A stretch of DNA of 64,000 nucleotides, taken from positions 930,001-994,000 of the forward strand of contig JAEVLN010000019.1 of the NCBI GenBank assembly GCA_018350325.1. Reading direction: 5' to 3'. Position 1 is the stretch's first letter; the number at the start of each line of letters is the position of its first letter. Made by a program: the position numbers and the translations under genes. Of this stretch, positions 1 to 12,179 are shown piece after piece. The notes under the pieces are model-generated. The model searched no databases. It was not told the origin of the DNA and saw nothing but the letters and a program-made list of their open reading frames with translations. The stretch is from Globodera rostochiensis (Eukaryota > Nematoda > Chromadorea > Rhabditida > Heteroderidae).

Positions 1-358
1 GAAGTGACGCTCTTCTCTACTGTCTGAACAACAACGGATCGTTGATGTGGACTCGGTTCGGCACCTCAGAGGATCCAAATGCCATGCTCCAACCGGTCAC
101 GGAGGTGAACATTTTTAAATTTGTTATATGAATTCTCGGAATGATTGGGAGAGTGCCCAAATGGTACGGCACACTAGACTAAAACTGCCCGGACGGGTGT
201 GCCAATTGTTGAGGGGGGGGGCTTTAAATTGTCCAAAGAGGTGAAACAATTGAAGTGGGAGGGAATTAAGGCAATTAGCATCAGTTTCATAAGCATATCG
301 CATGGTCGGTTTGGTTTTGTGGCTTTTAGGCGCATTGTGATGTAATTACTCCGCCTGT

Positions 359-389
<31 letters not shown>

Positions 390-2190
390 GCAGTTCCAGC
401 AGTCACAACAACCACGCCGACTTCGGCGACAATGACAACGACAGCAGTGGCAACAACAACGGCAAAAGGTAATTGCGCATATTCATTATTTTCAAAGCTG
501 TTTGAGGGGTAGAAAGCCCCGTAAGGGTTTTTACGGGGCCCGTATCCTTTACTTTTTGGGCCGATAAGGGAGGGATTTACGGGGTAAGGGATTTCCTTGC
601 TGTCCAATAATCCCTTAATGTCCACATTCCTCCCGTACCCTTCGGCAAATGTCGGCCTCAACTAATTAGAAAGTGTTAATGTTTTTATTGGAGGGGACAG
701 CAGCGTTCCCCCGTCTCCGTGGCAATGCGCGGTCGGCTGCAATGCAAGTCAATTGAAGTTGGGTTTTGGGCCAGGTCAGTGCATTTAAACTTTTAAATGC
801 AGCGGTTATATTGAGATAATGGACTGTCCGTTAGCTATTGGCCTTTCGTGGCCCCCGCGGGCTGTGCCAAATTTATGTTCATTTGCAATTCTCCTTCTCC
901 AATGTCTGTTGTGGGGGTAAGCCTTAAGCCTGCGGGATTAATTGGCAATTTAAATAAATTGATTTGATCGTTTACAGTTCGGAAGTCTGGGAAATTTATC
1001 AGCCCAAATCCCCCCGTACAATCATACGGAAGCATTACTCTATTGTATTCAAAATGGCACTTCACTGCTTTGGACACGATTTGGAACGACAAAAGACCCG
1101 AACGCATTGCTTCAGCCGGTGACCGAGGTCCACAACATTTTAGTCATACGATTAAGTAACTCCTAATTTACAGGTTCGGTGTATGCGTGAACCCACAACA
1201 ACTTCAACTCCTCCTCCAACCACTACAACTCCTCCTTCAACTCCTCCTCCAACAACTCTTCCTCCAACTACCACAACTCCTCCTTCAACTCCTCCTCCAA
1301 CAACTCTTCCTCCAACTACCACAACTCCTCCTTCAACTCCTCCTCCAACAACTCTTCCTCCAACTACCACAACTCCTCCTTCAACTCCTCCTCCAACAAC
1401 TCTTCCTCCAACTACCACAACTCCTCCTTCAACACCTCCTCCAACAACTCTTCCTCCAACTACCACAACTCCTCCTTCAACTCCTCCTCCAACAACTCTT
1501 CCTCCAACTACCACAACTCCTCCTTCAACTCCTCCTCCAACAACTCTTCCTCCAACTACCACAACTCCTCCTTCAACTCCTCCAACAACTCTTCCTCCAA
1601 CTACCACAACTCCTCCTTCAACTCCTCCTCCAACAACTCTTCCTCCAACTACCACAACTCCTCCTTCAACTCCTCCTCCAACAACTCTTCCTCCAACTAC
1701 CACAACTCCTCCTCTAACTACAACTCCTCCTTCAACTCCTCCTCCAACAACTCTTCCTCCAGCTACCACAACTCCTCCTTCAATTCCTCCTCCAACAACT
1801 CTTCCTCCAACTACCACAACTCCTCTTTCAACTCCTCCTCCAACTACCACAACTCCTCCTTCAGCCACAACTACAATTCCTCCAACCACAACAAAACCGC
1901 CTTCTCCTTCTCCAACCACAACTCCTCCTGCAACTCCTCCTCCAACTGCCACAACTCCTCCTCCAACTACTACAACTCTTCCTTCAGCCACAACAACTAC
2001 AATTCCTCCAACCACAATTCCTCCTTCAACTCCTTCCTCAGCCATTACAACTACAACTCCTCCCCCAACTCCTCCTACCACAACCTCAGCTTACGTAATC
2101 ACATGTCCGGATGGTCGCCAATTTGGGCCCAACGAATTGGCCGTTTACATGGGCCAAATTCTTAAACAGGTTAAAAACACCGGCATTTGA
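1..2190 (+). CDS. Thr/Pro-rich (mucin-like) protein with duplicated Cys module, 5' partial
   Basis: Reading frame fits exons at <1-104, 330-468, 978-1127 and 1174-2190. The exons ending at 104 and 1127 encode the same module: LLYC, 4-6 residues, LWTRFGT or MWTRFGT, DPNA, LQPVTE. Each is followed by an exon with a conserved Cys (AHCD or VRCM) and then a Thr-rich linker, so the protein is built from a duplicated Cys-module plus linker cassette. The last linker is a long Thr/Pro array: a 16-residue unit (PPSTPPPTTLPPTTTT) about 11 times, period 48 nt, at about 1210-1850. The C-terminus is short and has one Cys (ITCPDGRQFGPNEL), with the stop at 2188. Exons 2 and 3 do not join in phase, so a small exon near 700-760 is probably missing. 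Such linkers are typical of O-glycosylated secreted or surface proteins (inference). I do not recognise the module. Confidence 0.6.
359..393 (+). repeat. (CAA)n microsatellite, coding Thr run
   Basis: A run of about 11 ACA/CAA triplets inside the second exon of the Thr/Pro protein, read as threonines. Confidence 0.85.
1210..1850 (+). repeat. 48-bp coding minisatellite (Thr/Pro linker)
   Basis: About 11 near-perfect copies of a 48-nt unit rich in CCTCCA/ACAACT lie in the last exon of the Thr/Pro protein. One copy is shortened and degenerate units continue to about 2080. All length changes are multiples of three, so the array stays in frame. Confidence 0.9.
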
Positions 2191-3302
2191 TCGCTTAAAT
2201 TAAAACAACCAAAGTTGGCTAATCCAAAATATTAAAAACCGATAAATGTCCGTGCCATCCGCCGGTTAGCGGAATCGCCGTCGATTGCCAAATGCAATTG
2301 AAGCGAAAGATATTTTGTTCGAATATTGCCTTAAACCCCAATCGAAAGGCAAAACTGCACAGACTTTTAGTGAAATAAATTCAAATTTCTGTTCTCCGGC
2401 CCTGTAAAAGCTCAGCTCCCGGAGCTTCACCCGGCACCGTTACTTTACAACTAAATGCTGAGCAAATGAATCCATCGATCGATTTGCAAAACGATCCAAA
2501 AGAAATTGAATATTTATTTTATTCAAATAGATAAAACCCCCAAAGTGCTTCTCGGGCCTATTCTTTCTGAATCAAATGCTTTTAGACCATTCTTGGCACT
2601 TATAAGAATGCGGCAGGGAACGCGGCAGTGGACAGTTACCAGGATGGGATCAACACGCACATTTGCAATTACATGTAAATGTAAAAACATTTCCATTTAA
2701 ATAAAAATGCCAATTTAGATCGGGCAATGGCGGAAGAAAAAGGAAGTGAATTAAATTGAATGAATGAATTACATATTACCTAATGAATGTATATTTTTAT
2801 TTTGGTTATATTTGCTGCGATCATTTGCGATAAACGTTCTATTTGCACATATTAATTAATGTCCCGAATTGTATTAATTGACTGCAGGCAATCAAAAAGC
2901 AATAAAACGTCCAAATTGAATATTTTCGTCTCTTCACCCACCGCCCGTCCCGCCTATAATTCTCCGATAAAATCATTTATTATTAATTCTTTCATTTTAA
3001 ATTATAAATTCATTCATTTTAAATTATAAATTGTAGAGAGGTGAAGCGGCTTCGTTGATAAGGGTGGCCTAACCAAACAACAAAAACCGCTAATCATAAC
3101 CAATTTTTATTTATTTGGTCAGCTTTAATTTTCCATTCTTTCGCTTTCACTTTCATTTTAAAGTGACAATTAGCAAAAATCAATCGAATTTCTTAAATCG
3201 ATCATATTTGGACATTCTTTTTCCGATTTTGATTTTTTTTTTTTGCAAAACGAGAAAAGAAAGGTTTATCTCTTTGATTTGAGTCGCGCGCGCATTGTGC
3301 CA
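2191..3302. other. intergenic, AT-rich
   Basis: No supported gene. The sequence is AT-rich with short direct repeats near 2985-3030 (TTTAAATTATAAATT). It holds the 3' flank of the Thr/Pro gene and the presumed promoter of the carboxylesterase. Confidence 0.6.
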
Positions 3303-5638
3303 ATGCCATCGATGCAAATGCTCCCCGCCGCCATTCTCTTCCATTTGTTTGCCGTTTCTGCCGCTTCTCATTCGCTTCCGCCCGTTGTGGCCAACACAAA
3401 TTATGGCCCTCTCCGAGGCTTCGTCCATTTTCTCGGCGACTCCTCCGAAAGCGTCGACGTCTTTTTGGGCGTCCCTTATGCCGCGCCGCCCGTCGAAGCC
3501 CTTCGATTTGAGGTAAAATTTCGGCTAACATTAATAATAAATAAATTTAAATTCTTTTCGACAAATGTTTTTGTCCTTTTAAAGAAACCGATTCCGCCAC
3601 AAAAATGGGACGATATTCGTCCGGCAGTTGAACCGGCGCCGGCATGCGTGCCGCACGCTCGACCCTTCGACGGCACGTCTCGCGCATTTGCGGAGGATTG
3701 CCTTTATTTGAATTTGATTTGTCCACATAAAAAGGCATGGCGTAAAGGAAAAGCGCCATTTTATTATTCTCTTTTTTAATTTGAACTTTTTCAGAATGAA
3801 AATGCTTCCCAACTTAGCCCCGTGTTGGTCATAATACACGGCGGCGGCTTTGAAATTGGTTCGGCGCATCAATACGATTTTGAGGATATTGGCGAGAAAT
3901 TTGTCCGCCGCGGCATTATGGTGGTGGTTGTCCAATATCGTCTTGGCATTTTTGGGTTTGCCTCAAGCGGAGACAAAACCATGCCGGGTAATTTTATTAT
4001 TAAATTTGAATAGCGTAAATGTTTGTGCCCCCCCCCCCAGGCAATCTTGGGTTATGGGACCTTTTGGCAATGCTTCGGTGGCTCCGTTCCGAGGCAAAAG
4101 CTTTTGGAGGCGACGCAAAACGCGTCACTTTGTTAGGGTTCAGTGCCGGCTCAGCTGCAATTTCGGCACTTGGAATGTGCCCATTCGCGAGAGGTAATAG
4201 CCAAATTTTGTTATTTTGTTTTTGGATTTTTGAAAATTCGTTTTTTAGATCTTTTCCAGCAGGCAATACAAATGAGTGGTTCCATTTTGGCACAAACAAA
4301 AACCGGCGCGCCGGTTGCCAATGAGACGAAAATATTGGCACAACAATTAAATTGTCCTACGGGTAACCAATTAACCAACTAATTAGACTTTCTTTATTAT
4401 TAATGTCTTATTTTAGACGAATCGTTGGAATTAAAGGAATGCCTCCGGGAGAAAACAATTGACGAATTGCACGAAGCAATGGAAAAAATTGTGCTAAATT
4501 TTGTTTAAAGCTTTTTTAATATTTATTATATTTTTTGTTAGGGCCCAACGCGATCGGATGTTAATTTCTGCAAATTTGGGCCCCGATTCGATGGCCATTT
4601 TTTCCCCCGCGATTTTCCAGAACTGATCCAGGAATCGCCGCCGAAACGAACAATTCTCGGCTTCTCGCAGTTGGAGTCACTCATTTACAGTAATTAATGG
4701 GGCAAAACCACAAAATCGGACCTTTTTCAACTTATTTAAAATATCCAAAAATGCCATTCATTGTTTTAAGCACTTCTCCATCTCCGAAACGATACGTTAA
4801 CTCAATATGTTGTGCCAAAACAAAAAATTGCCACTTATGGGCGAGTCGATTTTGAGGCATTTGTGCGCGACGTCGTGGCCAAGGACAAATATTTTGGACA
4901 GAAAGCCAAACAAATTCAGGAGGAAATTATCAAATTTTTTGGCGAAGAATACGAAGTGCCTAAAAAGAAGGACAACGCGTTTTGGCTGCAACGGTACAGT
5001 TTGGTAAGTTTGGGGTGGGCGGGTGGACGTCTTGGAATTGTTGGAATTGAACTCCCAAAGGTTCTGACCGATTTGCACTACATAATGCCCTGCGTGTGGG
5101 AGTCGAGGCTAAAACTGAATCTGGGATGGCCGATTTGGCTGTATGAAAATGCCTATTTTGACCCCTCCAAAATGCCCGATCACGTCCCGGTGCATGGCAA
5201 GTTTCTTCAAATTTAATAATCGGTTAAAATTAACTTTATTAGCGCCCTTTCATGGCTCTGATCACGATTTGATGTTCATAAACCCGTCAGAAAAACACCT
5301 CAAATTGACTGAAAAAAGCAAACAAATTGTCAAAGTTCTGGTCGACGTTTACGCAAATTTTGTCCTCAAAGGGTCAGAGAATAATTTAAAATAAAATTAA
5401 ATTAAAAAAGAAACAAAACAGACAGCCTCAAAGTGAATTATTGGTCAAATGGAAGATGGCCACGCTTGAGGAGCCCATGAGACATTTGTTCATCGACGGC
5501 CCGAAGCCGACGATGAAAGAGACAATGGAACTCCGAAGACTGAAGTTCTGGCACACGCTTACCGAGACACACAGCGAGTACAACCTCATCCGCGGCACTT
5601 TTGGGCATCCAACGACGGGAGAGCACGAAGAATTGTGA
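3303..5638 (+). CDS. secreted type-B carboxylesterase (cholinesterase-like fold)
   Basis: Eleven exons: 3303-3512, 3585-3734, 3795-3987, 4041-4193, 4249-4362, 4417-4490, 4542-4689, 4771-5003, 5061-5196, 5243-5372, 5422-5638; 585 residues. The ATG at 3303 starts a signal peptide (residues 1 to about 20). Family landmarks occur in order: [18 protein letters not shown], oxyanion hole HGGGF (about 135), PGNLGLWD, nucleophile elbow GFSAGS (Ser about 219), QMSGS, a Glu in SQLES and the catalytic His in HGSDHD (about 474). The full Ser-Glu-His triad is therefore present. Carboxylesterases hydrolyse ester bonds; the substrate here is unknown. Two introns use GC donors (3735 and 5197), and the intron ending at 4040 has a run of C before its AG. 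A poly(A) signal lies at 5736. No C-terminal TM or GPI segment is evident. Confidence 0.9.
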
Positions 5639-6525
5639 CATTACGACAAAGGGGCGACAAAACACACTGACATTTGGACGACACAGACTTTGCTACACTT
5701 AACAATTTTTTTCTACAACGTTCTTTCTGAACCCTAATAAAATTATTTATGGAATTTTAATTTCTAAAAATGTGTCCTTTCGTCGATTCGAAGAGAACAA
5801 ACACTTTGTTCTAACTTTGTTGACACAACATTTTGTGTTGAAAACCAACCAAATTTGTATTGTTTTTCACTTTTATCCCCCAGCGATTTAAAATATTTCA
5901 TTTTTAAAGGTTTATTTACATAACTTTTATTTGTTAGTCCGATTCTTATTTTATTATTTAATTTAATGACGGGGCGCGAATCAGTAATTAACAGTCATTA
6001 CGAGAATCCCTGGGTAATTGATTTAATTTGTTTAAATTTAGAAAAACAATTAAATTAATATTTTGTTCGTTCGTTTCGTTTCGTCCAATCAATGCTTTTG
6101 AACTCGCCGAATGCGTGGGAAGATCGGCGGGCTGTCGGCTGTTGGACTCAAAAAACTGGCGGCCCTGGGGGGGATAAGCCAGCCGAGTCCGCTGAACATT
6201 CGAACAAATGTCCCCCCCCCCGAGGCGCTGAACGTGAAACCGATCGATCGATTGACGATGGATAAACTGAACCGAACTGAATTTTGAGTCATTTTCCACG
6301 AAAAGCAAGTAAATAAATATATTATATTTTTTGTTCCATTAATTACAAAAGCATTAATTTCATTTCTTTAATTGTCAATTTGTTCAGTATTATTTGAATA
6401 AAAAATTATTTTAAAACCCAGTAAAATTCGAATTTTACTAAAAATTCAATTTTGTGAATTATATTCAAATAATACGCCGACATATAAACTAAAATATATA
6501 TACCACCGAATGTCTATTTGATCAG

Positions 6526-7689
6526 ATGGACGGGATTAATCAGTCCGCGGAGTTGAACCGTTCCTTTCGTCTGACCCGTTCCCAATCCCTCCGGGGCATT
6601 CGCTCAACGTCGGCTGGCAACTTCCCCGTTATTCCGGTTGATTTTGCTTTTTCTTCCGAATACAATTTTGTCTTTGTGCCATTTTCAGCGGACTTATTCA
6701 ATTTGCGACTTCGATGACTATCGGCGCGAAGTAATCGCTCATCCGATCACTTGGCCACGGGTCCCCGTTTTTCGCCCCAAACGCTCCGCCTACGTGTGCC
6801 GTCCGCACTGGACTTACCGCTCATATTGGCCATACAATGCCTTCCGATTTGAAACTCCGCCAATTAAATAGTAATCAGTCATTAACAAATATGAATCAGA
6901 CTTTTATTTGAAGACGAAAGAAGGCGGAAAGTTGGAAAGGACGGTCCTGGGCCTTTGATCGGAGAGGGGGGGGGAGGGAAACATTGATCTGATCGGAGAG
7001 GGGGGGGGGGAGACATTGATCTGATCGGAGAGGGGGGGGGCATTGTTCGGAGAGATAGGACGGTCCTGGACTTGGGGGGGGGCATTGATCGGAGGGGGGG
7101 CATTGTTCGGAGAGATAGGACGGTCCTGGGCTTGGGGGGAGGGCATTGATCGGAGGGGGGGGGGGAGGGGGAGGGGGGACATTGATCGGAGGGATAGGAC
7201 GGTCCTGGGCTTGGGGGGAGGGCATTGATCGGAGGGGGGGAGGGGGGGGGGGGGGGAGGGAGGACATTGATCGGAGGGATAGGACGGTCCTGGGCTTGGG
7301 GGGGGGCATTGATCGGTGGGGGGGAGGGGGGACATTGATCGGAGGGGGGGGGAGGGGGGACATTGATCGGAGGGGGGGGGGGGGGGGGGAGGGGGGACAT
7401 TGATCGGAGGGATAGGACGGTCCTGGGCTTGGGGGGGGGGGGCGTCAACTTCTGAGACAAAGATTCAAAACTAACAAATTCAGCGAATATGGCGCGGACC
7501 CTTTCCATTGGTCGTATCCTTACACAACTTGGACCAAATATCGAACCAATTGGTGATTGATCGCTTTTTCTTTAATTATAAAATTTTCTTTTCTTTTTCT
7601 TAAGGTACAAATTCGACAAGCGATTAAACCATCCGATTTCGCTTGCCTGGAATCATGGAAATGTGTTGAAGCGAGGGATTGTCAGCTGA
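6526..7689 (+). CDS. small Trp/Tyr-rich basic protein
   Basis: Four exons: 6526-6636, 6689-6870, 7484-7552, 7605-7689; 148 residues with consistent phases. After a Ser/Arg-rich N-terminus (SRSQSLRG-like) comes a dense aromatic and basic region: RTYSICDFDDYRREV, CRPHWTYRSYWPYNAF, PFHWSYPYTTWTKYRTNWYKF. There is no signal peptide or TM segment. I do not recognise it. Its size and its W/Y/R-rich composition faintly recall muscle thick-filament accessory proteins such as flightin or myofilin, but I found no defining motif. Intron 2 (6871-7483) consists almost entirely of a G-rich minisatellite. Confidence 0.6.
6935..7445 (+). repeat. intronic G-rich minisatellite
   Basis: Repeated units combine GACATTGATCGGAGG, GATAGGACGGTCCTGGGCTT and G-runs of 6-14. 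The core AGGACGGTCCT is an 11-base hairpin-like palindrome. Many closely spaced G-runs on the + strand give strong G-quadruplex potential. The array fills intron 2 of the Trp/Tyr-rich gene. Confidence 0.9.
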
Positions 7690-8283
7690 AAGTGAAGAAT
7701 GTCGCAATGAAATGGAAAAAGAAATATTTTGAACTTTTTAACCGACATTTTTTAGAATATTTCAATTTATTGAAGGATGAAATATTTTTAATCTTTCTTT
7801 TGACAAATGTTTTTTGAATGATTTATTGAGAAATTCCGTAAATATATTCCAATCTAAAATTGAAAATAATTGTTTTTTTTGTATAGATTAATTCGGAATT
7901 GATTAGTGCTCGTCTCGACCGACTCTTGCCTTAAGTTGTCGACGGAGAAACCATTTTTATAGAAAGTTTGATGAAAACATTATTTTTTGAAATGACACTT
8001 TACTTTTGAATTTGTTTTTTAATTGAACTTTTTAAGTTAACAAAAAGACTAAATTCGAATATTTTCAATTCTCTCTCCCCCAGCAGATCAGTGAATTTTA
8101 TTGTTTGCTTTTGCTAGTCAGCATAGCGATTTAGGCTTAATAAATTGAAATTTGCGCGGGGGATTAACTTTTATCAATCACTCATCCGTTCCATCGATCG
8201 ATTCCATCCCTTCGGGGGTTTAAGTTTAAGTTACATTTTTCTATTCCCCCCCCCCTCCATTTTATTAGACCGACGACCCGACA

Positions 8284-10561
8284 ATGACAATAATGAACAC
8301 TTTGACGAAGAGATTGTCCCGAATTGTATTCAATAAAGAAGTGAGTTTAGTCAATAAATGACATATTTAATAGTGATGCACAAGAACCAAAATTTACCGA
8401 GACTCGAGACCGAGACTCTCGTGCATCACTATTATTTAAGCATCGTTCCCCTGCAGGTCAATTTGCTGCTGACTTGGCTGTTTGCACTTCTCACCATTTA
8501 CGGCACTTTGGTGGCCATTTTCGGACGCCCATTCATTTGCCCCATTTGCCCGGTGACCACCACCACCAGCAACAGCAACCGATCATCGGCCATCAACAAT
8601 AATTATTCTTCCCCAAATTTGTCCACAAATTTGCCTTTGTCGGTCGAAGAAGTCGCTGCTGATCTGCGCGTTCGTTCAGTCTTCTCAATTTTGTTGCTTT
8701 GGACTTGCGCTGTTTTTGCCGGTCGTCTCCTCCATTACGTCCATTTGCCCCCTCTTTTAGGCACAAATTTTTGGGCTTTTGCCGGCCGCTTTCAATGCTT
8801 ATTTTAGGCATGCTTTTGGTTGGCATTGCCTTTGGCAACATTTCCCTTCTGAGTCATTACATTTTGATTATACCGTCTTGGGACGAGTTCATCCGCAAAA
8901 CGGCATTTGTCCTTATTTTGTTACGCTGTGCCATCGGATTGGACCACAAAACTCTGAGAAAATCTTTTGTATGTAAAAAAAGGAAAATAAATTCCAATTT
9001 TTGCATTTTCTACAGTTATTTTGCACAAATCTTGGCGTTCTGTCGACGATAAGCGAAGTCGTTGTGATTGTAATTGTGGCCCACTTCTTCTTCAGCATTT
9101 CCCTGTCAAGTGCCGTTCTGTTCGGGTTTTTGAATTTTATTTAATTCAAAAATATTGTTTTTAAAATTAAGTTTTGTGTTGGCCTCCACATCCCCGGCAG
9201 TCACTGTGCCGACAATGATACAATTTCAGAGCCAAGGGATCGGCACTCAAAAGGGCATTCCGACATTGGCATTGGCTGGGTGAGTGCCTTTAAAGTTTAA
9301 ACACTTTTATTTTATTTTTGGTTAAAATTTAAGCGCCTCTGTCGACAATATTTTTGCTGTCTCGGGCTTTTTCGTTGTTTATTCCGTTGTCACGGCGTCG
9401 TCCGGTAAGTCCAATCGAAATAATTCCGTCCGATCCGACTGATTTCCTTCACATAATCGACACTTTTGTCGTTTGATGTTTAGCCGAATCGTTTCTTTCT
9501 CTGTCCCTCTTCCCAATCTTCCAACTTTTGACGGCATTTGTGTCCGGTTCCTTCACAGGTGGCACTTTCACTGAATTCGATCATTTAAATCTTTTTTGGC
9601 ATTCTGTTAATGTTCCTCCCCCGTCCGAATGGCCCTTCCGCGCACTTCTCTCGCACTTTACTGCTCTGTTCCGCTTCAATGGCACTGTTTTTCGGCTTTA
9701 AAGCAATCAAATTTGATGTTAGTGGCCCAATAGCGGTGCTCATCGCTTCATTTATGGCGGCTGTTCGTTGGAAATCGGACAATCCCGAAAAGGTGGGGGC
9801 CAGAATCCAATAAAGTCGCATTTTACAACAAATTCTCGAAACTGGGTGATCGTTTCGAAGTCTTGGGGTTGATCACTTTCAATTAAATTGAAATTTACAG
9901 ACTCTTCGGGAGGCCGAAGCTCTTCGTCTCTGCTGGAATTTATTTTTTCTTCCACTCCTTTTTGTCCTCATCGGCCTCCTCTTCGACCTTTCAATTGTAC
10001 ACATTTTTCCTTTCATCATTAATTATCGATCGATCACTAATTATGTCATTATTGTCATTAGTTCACGTGGACATTGCTTCTAAATGCGGTGGTTGTAATT
10101 GCCATTGGCGTCATTGTTCGTTTCGTTGCAGCCTTTTTACTCACTCAATTCAGCGGTCAACTTAGCTGGGGGGAACGGCTGTTCTTCTCCACAATATTCC
10201 TGCCAAAGGCCACTGTCCAAGTAACGAAATTCGTTTGATTGATTGATTAATTTGTTTTTATTGGCATTCCGTCATCCTTTTACAGGCGGCCCTGGCTCCG
10301 ATGCTTTACAAAATTGGCACTTTTCAACTGAACAGTGCCATCAGCCCACCAGACGACGGCACCGCTTCCTCCCAGCAGTTTCTGTTGCAGACGTGCATTC
10401 TGAGCATTCTGCTGACCGCCCCTGCCGGACAATTTCTCATTCAAATTCTCGGAAACGAATTTCTTGCCAAAGAAGAGAAGGCAATTCAACCGCGCGAGGT
10501 TGTACAAGTCGGGGCAGAAAAAGGCTTAAGTCATCGGTCGAAAGTCGTCCCGAATGTGTAA
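8284..10561 (+). CDS. Na+(K+)/H+ antiporter, SLC9B/NHA type (CPA2)
   Basis: Eleven exons: 8284-8340, 8457-8760, 8808-8968, 9016-9125, 9172-9279, 9334-9404, 9484-9558, 9599-9792, 9901-9996, 10062-10220, 10286-10561; about 536 residues. Many hydrophobic helices are present. Family landmarks include PPLLGMLLVGIAFGN, LRCAIGLD, VPTMIQFQSQGIGTQKGIPT, LFVLIGLLFDLS and FLPKATVQAAL, and their order matches SLC9B proteins. Such carriers exchange Na+ or Li+ for protons across plasma or organelle membranes. A basic N-terminal tail precedes the first helix. Intron 2 (8761-8807) has a GC donor. Intron 7 (9559-9598) has no AG before the frame-matching resumption at 9599, although residues on both sides align with the family without a gap. 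The start codon is the least certain part. Confidence 0.88.
8368..8434. repeat. MITE-like inverted repeat in NHA intron 1
   Basis: Perfect 14-bp arms TAATAGTGATGCAC and GTGCATCACTATTA flank a 39-bp centre that itself has CTCGAG-type palindromes. TA-rich flanks and a complete terminal inverted repeat suggest a small non-autonomous DNA transposon remnant. Confidence 0.6.
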
Positions 10562-10810
10562 ATACTTTTGGGCTGAATCGTTTTTGTAATTAAAACATAT
10601 TTTCACAGCTTTTTGGTCATTTGCGTAATATAACGAATGATGTCGTTAAGCAAAACTAATGTAATTTTCGATAAACGGAAAGTGATTTCAATTTAATTGT
10701 CCTATTAATATTTCCACGACCGGTGGTTAAATTGAATTACTGGCGGCCGGTGGCTGGCACCGACCGATTCCCTCAAAAGGTTTAGCCCAACTACTTAATT
10801 AAGCCGTAAA

Positions 10811-12179
10811 ATGTCTTTTATATTGTGGGTCCATCGGTTGAATTCGATGATTTGTCTTCTGGTCGGAGTTCCCCTGAATTTGCTGCTAATTTGGCTTCTT
10901 CTCCGACGCACTTCAAAGGAAATGCGTGTGTACAGTCAGATTCTTGTCCAAACTTGTGTTGTTGACCTGTTGGTGCTAGTACTGGGCGAACTTGTCCAAC
11001 CGGTTGGTTGACTCATTGGGTATTCTTTGTTGTGATAGTGCCTAATCCAAGTATTCCAACACGTTCATTCAAGGCTCTAATCGGATAAAGATTCTTTGTC
11101 AGGTGTTCTTCGTCGACAATGGCATCGGACACGATTTGATGGCGGGACCCCTCCAGATAGTACCAAATCCGGCTAATCACATTGTGTTTATGCTTTGGTT
11201 TGGCCTCTTTTACTTTTCCACGGAAGGCCTTGCCGTCCAATTCGTTTTTCGCTATTTGACAATTTGCAGGTTCGGGGGGGGGGGGGGTTAAAATTTAAAA
11301 AATCCGATTTCAGAAAAATGCCAATGAATACGCTCAAATATTTTGCCCTTCTCACCGTGGCACTTCTTTTTGAGACGGTCGTCGCTTTAGCATTAACATT
11401 AAGTTCCTATCCGGGGGCGCAACATCAGCAAATTGACGACCCAAAAGTGCTTTTGGCATTGGGAACACAACGGAAATTGACTTTGGCATTGAGAAGCGAT
11501 TCCGTAAGAAATGCCAAAACAAAAAAAATGATTATTTGAACCGTTTTGGTATTCGCCGGCGGGGAGTAATTTCTGTTAATTATTTTCCGTCAATTCCTTC
11601 AATTCAGAGCGATCCTTTCGTCGTGGAATGTTTCCTTTTGCTGTTCCTTTCCGATACCTTTATTTATGCAACAATTTTGATTTGCGCAGTCAAAATCCAT
11701 TCGTTTTTGAAACGCCAATTTGTTGAATACAAACTCAGCAAATGGTCGGAACTGAACGGCCAAATCACCAAAACATTGTTGGTCCAAGTCGGTGGGGGAA
11801 AATGTCAATAATAAACCAAATTTTGTTTTTAAAATTTAAATAAATTTTAAATGTTTATTTTCTTTGCAATTACTTAATTTGTAAGTCATTTCTGCCCTCC
11901 GTGCCTCTGCTGATGTGCACTTTTGGAGTTGCCGCCACTATTTTTGCCCTTCCGTCCGGCAACTTTCTGATCAGTGCCGAAATGCTGATCACGGCCCCAC
12001 TTTGTTGGCTTCCATTAGCCAATCCGCTGGTTACCATTCTTACCGTAAAGCATTACCGTAGGGAGGTCCGATTGTTCGGCCAAACGGTGCTTTCTCTGGT
12101 GACGGGGACGACTCCGCTTGCCAATGCTAGAAAAGATTCGGCACAAACTGCGGCACTTGCGACCATCCGGCGGCGTTGA
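10811..12179 (+). CDS. serpentine (7-TM) chemoreceptor, Srd/Str-like
   Basis: Five exons: 10811-11002, 11103-11269, 11314-11503, 11608-11787, 11886-12179; 340 residues. The first helix and loop (NLLLIWLLLRRTSKEMRVYS) and QTCVVDL are typical of nematode Srd/Str receptors. FRYLTICR occupies the DRY-like position after TM3. QITKTLLVQ precedes TM6, and the last helix ends with PLVTILTVKHYRREV. Seven hydrophobic segments can be counted. Such receptors sense small molecules in sensory neurons, but the ligand is unknown. Intron 2 carries a 13-G run just after its donor. A poly(A) signal is near 12321. Confidence 0.82.

Noticed and set aside
1152..2081. Minus-strand Val/Gly-repeat open frame
   Set aside because: It is the antisense of the Thr/Pro coding array; the + frame has exon joins, a Cys module and a non-repetitive C-terminus.
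5988..6308. 106-residue minus-strand ORF
   Set aside because: No recognisable motif and overlapping alternative frames of equal quality.
6882..7508. Proline-rich minus-strand frames
   Set aside because: Pure translation of the G-rich intronic minisatellite.
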